DNA of 64,000 nucleotides. It comes from Aphodoplasma sp045541115. GTDB taxonomy: Bacteria; Bacillota; Clostridia; UBA1381; UMGS1253. Made by a program: the position numbers and the translations under genes. Shown in pieces: positions 60,426-64,000 of this stretch; the first letter of the stretch is position 1, and each line of letters opens with the position of its first letter. The notes under the pieces are model-generated. The model ran no database searches, had not been told where the DNA came from, and saw only the letters and a list, made by a program, of their open reading frames with translations. The DNA is taken from the NCBI GenBank assembly GCA_045541115.1, contig JAZQIM010000002.1, positions 55,083 through 119,082 on the forward strand, read 5' to 3'.

Positions 60426-62777
60426 ATGGCGCTACATTTCAGAAGCAGTCCATCAGAAAAAATTTATACGGCAGATGAATTTTTGGGTGTAGATTTTACG
60501 AGCGAGCCATCTAAGCTCTCATCAAAACGCAGTCCCAATGCAAAAAATATGATTATAAATAAAAACGGATATGTCGAAAAAAGAACGGGATACAGGCGCG
60601 TGCTTGAGACAGATGGCAATATAAACGGCATGTTTGAATATATATGTGCGCAAAATGATACGACATATCACTTTATCCATGTGGGCACAAAATTATATAA
60701 ATTCAGCTTTGATGATAACGGATGCATTGTTCTTGGCGATGAGCTTTTAAGCGGCCTTGCTGACAAAAAAAGCCGCTCATTTATGTTTGGCGGTGCGCTA
60801 TATATTCTTGGAGCGGGGTATATAAAGATTGGCTATGACGAGTTTTCAAAATCCATTGTTTACGGGTTTGTAAATAAAGCCTGCACCGCAAATGATGAGT
60901 CGCAGGCACAAACAATTATTTCGGGACGTACACTTGACGGAAGGCTCGATGGGCAAAGCTATGACTATAAAGCAGATAACAGCTACAAGAAAATACAGTT
61001 TGCATATGGCTGGTATGATTTTAGCGGAAGCAAACTCTATATTGCACCGGAAGAGTATAAGAATAAAATAAGAGTGGCGTCGCTGTATTTGAACGAAGAA
61101 AAGAGAGTTAAAGAAATACATTACGTTGTAGAATCTGATGAATATGGCTTATATGTAAAGCTTGGAAGAGTTACAACCGAAATGGATAAGGATTATCTGT
61201 GCAGTCCATATGTTATCGTGCAATATGATAATTTCGTATATGCGCCAACTGTTTTGATAAACAGAATACCGGTGGGTGTTGATTGGTTGAGCGGTAAGCC
61301 AATTGATGAAAATGGGGAACGTACGACCGAATATAACGGATATACAGGAGACGTTTTAGAAGCTGTAAATCTTGCTTCGAGGCTTCGCAAGGTCGAGTTT
61401 TCTTTTGCGGGCAACGATTGGCACAGATCGGGAGAAGCCTACCGGTTTTACACGGGAGGACAAATACATATCACAAGAATATGGGTTAACGGAACATTGC
61501 TGCATAGATACCGAGATGCTGATGGTGACCTTCACAACAGAGAAACTGTGTGGTTCGGCAAAGATTGTGTGGATTTGTCTGTAGTTTCTTATGGTAAAGC
61601 CGGTATTGAAGGCATAGGTCAGACCGGCACAACTGTATGTGTCGAATATGTGGCAGATGTGGACTGCGATGTAATAGATAACTGCGATATATTTGCACAT
61701 TATGGCGGTTCTGTGGACACGCGTGTATTCGTGAGCGGAAACAAAAAATATCCTTCACGTGATTTTTCGAGCGGACTTTTTGATGCGACATATTTTTCAG
61801 ACCTCGGCTATACCGATGTGGGAGCAGAGGAGTCGGCTATAATAGGTTATCATAAGCTCTATGGCAATTTGATTATCGTAAAAGACGGTATGGGTATGGA
61901 CAGCGCGCAGTATCTTCGCACCTTTTCACTCACAAATGACGAAAATGGAAACACTACGGCACTTTTTGCTGTCAAACAAGGCAATATATCATACGGCGCG
62001 CTTAATACAAGTTCATTTAAAAGTATCGGCGGCTTGCCGCTTTATCTTGGCGAAGATGGTGTGTTTGGAATAAGCGGAACGAATGTTGAAAACCAGCATA
62101 ATACGTCTTGCGTGTCACAACTTGTAAATGGCAGGCTTTTAAAACATAAAAACCTTGAAAATGCTGTTTGTGCGAGCATGGGGAAAAGATATTATATCTT
62201 TGTTGATAATTGTGCGTATGTGTGCGATGCGGAAGGTGGCTTTGAGTGGTTCTATTTTGACAGTCTTCCAAACGTAAGGTGCGTGTGGATAAAGGATGAT
62301 ACGATGTATTTTGGCTCTGATGATGGCGTGATATATCGTTTTATGTCAGAGAATGAAGATAATGCGTATTATGATAATGTATCGATTGACGGATCAGTAG
62401 AAAATGCACATGCAATAGAAGCTGTGTGGGAGATTGCACCGACAACGCTTAATGAGTATTCAAACTACAAAACAATAAGAAATTGCTATATCACATGTAT
62501 GCCACACACACGAAGCAGTGTAAAGGTATATTATAACACGAATGAAGATTATTGTGACTGGGTGCTTGATGAAAATATCGACTTATTTTCGTTTGATGAT
62601 GTGGATTTTAATCGCTTTACCTTCCGCACGATACAAGCGCCGTTTGTATTTGCCACAGGTGTCAAGGTTAAAAACATATACGTTTTTGGCATTAGACTTG
62701 TAAACGATGTTGCGGGAGAGCCGTTCGGATTTTTGGCGGCGTCGATAAGGTATCGCACCGGAAAATATGTAAAATAG
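60426..62777 (+). CDS. Large phage tail protein, beta-propeller-like (nozzle/stopper type)
   Basis: The 783-residue protein has the start typical of short-tailed phage nozzle proteins: SPNAKNMIINKNGYVEKRTG, with a Gly/Tyr/Asp-rich repeat pattern across 60-700 suggesting beta-propeller blades (FIHVGTKLYKF, YFGSDDGVIYRF). It has no transmembrane segment and no tape-measure helices. AAAGGGGGAGTG precedes the ATG. In podoviruses such proteins cap the head-tail junction (P22 gp10, T7 gp12); the assignment is by analogy. Confidence 0.75.
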   Translation: MALHFRSSPSEKIYTADEFLGVDFTSEPSKLSSKRSPNAKNMIINKNGYVEKRTGYRRVLETDGNINGMFEYICAQNDTTYHFIHVGTKLYKFSFDDNGCIVLGDELLSGLADKKSRSFMFGGALYILGAGYIKIGYDEFSKSIVYGFVNKACTANDESQAQTIISGRTLDGRLDGQSYDYKADNSYKKIQFAYGWYDFSGSKLYIAPEEYKNKIRVASLYLNEEKRVKEIHYVVESDEYGLYVKLGRVTTEMDKDYLCSPYVIVQYDNFVYAPTVLINRIPVGVDWLSGKPIDENGERTTEYNGYTGDVLEAVNLASRLRKVEFSFAGNDWHRSGEAYRFYTGGQIHITRIWVNGTLLHRYRDADGDLHNRETVWFGKDCVDLSVVSYGKAGIEGIGQTGTTVCVEYVADVDCDVIDNCDIFAHYGGSVDTRVFVSGNKKYPSRDFSSGLFDATYFSDLGYTDVGAEESAIIGYHKLYGNLIIVKDGMGMDSAQYLRTFSLTNDENGNTTALFAVKQGNISYGALNTSSFKSIGGLPLYLGEDGVFGISGTNVENQHNTSCVSQLVNGRLLKHKNLENAVCASMGKRYYIFVDNCAYVCDAEGGFEWFYFDSLPNVRCVWIKDDTMYFGSDDGVIYRFMSENEDNAYYDNVSIDGSVENAHAIEAVWEIAPTTLNEYSNYKTIRNCYITCMPHTRSSVKVYYNTNEDYCDWVLDENIDLFSFDDVDFNRFTFRTIQAPFVFATGVKVKNIYVFGIRLVNDVAGEPFGFLAASIRYRTGKYVK

Positions 62778-62791
62778 GGAGAGTGATTTAA

Positions 62792-63535
62792 ATGGCATTA
62801 AGTGATTATAAAATAACGAGCTTTTCAAAACCTGTCAGCGCGCTTGACGATACACCGCAGATGAGTGCTGCGCAGCTTAAAGAATGGTTTGATTCAAACT
62901 CTGCAAATGAGATAAAAACAAGCATAAACGGCATTGTCGATGAAGTGGGAAAAGCGCTTGAGACAAAGATTGACAGAGAAGAAGGAAAGGCGTTAAGCAG
63001 TAATGATTTTACAGACGAGGAAAAACAAAAGCTTGAAGGCCTTTCAAATTATGACGATGCGCAAATTAAGCGGGAGCTTGATGAGAAAATTGAAGATGCA
63101 CCTATTGACGGACAAGACTATATAAGGCGAGATGGCCAGTGGGTTAGGTCAAATGATGTTACAAACGGGGTGGTAGTTTTTCGTTCTGTCGTTGCTAATG
63201 AAGCAGATATGGCAGATAGAGCTAAAGCTGATGAATACGGTAATAACATTGAGCAGACCTATGCAACAAAAAAAGAAGTTATTGAAGAAGCACCTATTGA
63301 CGGACAAGATTACGTAAGGAGAGATGGTGAGTGGATTAGCTCAAATGACCCTGTAAATGGAGTGGTAGTTTTTCGTGCTATAACTGCCGATGAAGCAGAC
63401 ATGGCTTATGCTGATGGAAGCGGCAATAATATTGAGCAAACATATGCAACAAAAGACGAAGTCGGCAATATTGAAACCGCACTTGATAACATTATCGCTA
63501 TTCAAAACTCACTAATAGGTGGTGATAGCGTATGA
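62792..63535 (+). CDS. Phage tail fibre-like protein with tandem repeats
   Basis: The 247-residue protein is Asp/Glu/Gln rich. Residues 70-90 show the fibre motif DEEKQKLEGLSNYDDAQIK. Two related units follow: residues about 101-163 and 166-224, each beginning APIDGQDY and containing RRDGxW, then an ADM segment and NNIEQTYATK. The APIDG...DGxW motif is common in tail fibres of Firmicute phages. AGGGAGAG is the ribosome site. Its last codons overlap the next gene by ATGA. Confidence 0.8.
   Translation: MALSDYKITSFSKPVSALDDTPQMSAAQLKEWFDSNSANEIKTSINGIVDEVGKALETKIDREEGKALSSNDFTDEEKQKLEGLSNYDDAQIKRELDEKIEDAPIDGQDYIRRDGQWVRSNDVTNGVVVFRSVVANEADMADRAKADEYGNNIEQTYATKKEVIEEAPIDGQDYVRRDGEWISSNDPVNGVVVFRAITADEADMAYADGSGNNIEQTYATKDEVGNIETALDNIIAIQNSLIGGDSV
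63092..63463 (+). repeat. Tandem direct repeat within the fibre gene
   Basis: Units 63092-63280 and 63287-63463 encode about 63 and 59 residues of clearly related sequence. The second unit lacks about four residues relative to the first (AKADEY versus AYADGS region), consistent with duplication and drift. Confidence 0.85.
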
Positions 63536-64000
63536 GTATTGCAGAAAAACTTGTGACCGTTGCAGATAATGTGCCAAAAGTGTATGAAGCAGGCAAACAA
63601 GCACAGTATGATAGATTTTGGAATATATATCAGGAAAACGGCGAAAAACAATTTTACTCTTACGCTTTCTATTATTGGGCAAATGAATCATACAATCCCA
63701 AATATCCCATTTATTGCAACGGTAGCAATACCGCAAATCAGACGTTTCGTTATAGTAAAATTCTAGATACCAAAGTAGATATTACTATATATAGCGACAA
63801 CAGCACTTACGTATTTGCTAACAGCAAAATTCAAACTATAAGGAAACTAAAAGTTGGATCAGCTACAACCTTTGTAAATTGGTTTTATAATGCTACCGAC
63901 CTTGAAAATCTAACAATAGAAGGTACTGTTAGGAACGACTTTGATATTCACTGGTCTACTAAACTTTCACAAGCAAGCATTATAAACATCATTAGCGTGC
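63532..64000 (+). CDS. BspA-like leucine-rich repeat protein, N-terminal part (runs off window)
   Basis: The ATG overlaps the stop of the fibre gene (ATGA). The frame is open for 156 codons with no stop to the window end. It begins MSIAEKLVTVADNVPKVYEAGKQ, the usual leader of Clostridial fibre or adhesin proteins, and later shows LENLTIEGTVRNDFDIHWST and KLSQASIINIIS, a BspA/LRR_5-like repeat. The protein is likely a host- or mucus-binding tail or moron protein. The 3' end is missing from the window. Confidence 0.8.
   Translation, partial: MSIAEKLVTVADNVPKVYEAGKQAQYDRFWNIYQENGEKQFYSYAFYYWANESYNPKYPIYCNGSNTANQTFRYSKILDTKVDITIYSDNSTYVFANSKIQTIRKLKVGSATTFVNWFYNATDLENLTIEGTVRNDFDIHWSTKLSQASIINIISV

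Larger units (their letters stand above)
53260..64000. mobile_element. Prophage or phage-derived element (left part; right end outside window)
   Basis: From the LexA/CI-like repressor to the window end every gene is phage-like: lysogeny switch, terminase, portal, scaffold, capsid, connector, tail and fibre genes in canonical late order on the plus strand. The left boundary is placed at the repressor's 3' end, directly after the host HAD gene; no attachment repeat could be confirmed without the right end. No integrase, replication or lysis gene is in the visible part. The portal type and absence of tail-tube and tape-measure genes before the fibres point to a short-tailed (podovirus-like) virion. 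Confidence 0.9.

Noticed and set aside
1..64000. CRISPR arrays, tRNA or rRNA genes
   Set aside because: No regularly spaced repeats and no tRNA or rRNA sequence were seen on either strand.

Overview
The window is a stretch of a low-GC bacterial chromosome that carries an integrated phage-like element at its right end. The gene set points to an endospore-forming or spore-derived Firmicute of the class Clostridia. The supporting signs are a sigma-H gene, the ytfI-ytfJ (gerW) pair, ScpA/ScpB, the rimP-nusA-ylxR-ylxQ-infB-rbfA-nrnA-truB-ribF order, an alaR-alaT pair, ABC-F, WG-repeat and copper-amine-oxidase-like surface domains, and strong AGGAGG ribosome sites with occasional TTG and GTG starts. 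A finer placement (for example a gut Oscillospirales- or Monoglobales-like lineage) is only a guess.

From 1 to about 9 kb are the end of groEL, an unrecognised protein, greA, rplM-rpsI behind a consensus promoter, a secreted cyclophilin, a lipoprotein, the alaR-alaT pair on the minus strand, a small PH-like membrane protein and a tiny cysteine-rich membrane peptide. From 9 to 24.7 kb is a long plus-strand housekeeping block. The translation operon rimP to ribF is followed by glmU-prs-pth-mfd and a PrsA-like foldase lipoprotein. Neighbouring genes in this block often overlap by 4 to 17 bases. From 24.8 to 53 kb are short operons in both directions: purine salvage (PNP, adenosine deaminase), an ABC-F protein, an ECF-type uptake component opposite a DUF4430 lipoprotein, sigH, a tRNA/rRNA methyltransferase, an HD hydrolase, CCA-adding enzyme, WG-repeat protein, a probable manganese/iron exporter, an AEC permease, a flavoprotein, a split radical-SAM pair with a LUD protein, valS, a site-2 protease followed by scpAB-ytfI-gerW, an AraC regulator, rodA and a HAD phosphatase.

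From about 53.26 kb to the window end is a prophage or phage-derived element. It opens with a LexA/CI-type repressor on the minus strand and a divergent switch region. Two near-identical operators (TTGCATAAATGCAA and GTCGCATAAATGCGAC) and a half-site lie on or beside two good promoters. Three small genes follow, then large terminase, a small membrane protein, P22-like portal, scaffold-like protein, major capsid protein with a C-terminal Ig-like domain, a connector-like protein, a large tail protein, a repeat-bearing fibre protein and the start of a BspA-like leucine-rich protein that runs off the window. No integrase, replication or recombination gene separates the repressor from the packaging genes, so either those genes lie at the unseen right end or the element is a defective, PBSX-like or transfer-agent-like particle.

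Points most worth a second look are this compact phage switch and layout, the capsid decoration domain, the degenerate nucleotide-binding loop in GlmU, the 33-residue cysteine-rich peptide, and the Asn-Asp/Asp-Asp metal site of the CDF exporter. Family names come from reading the protein sequences by eye; no database search was run.
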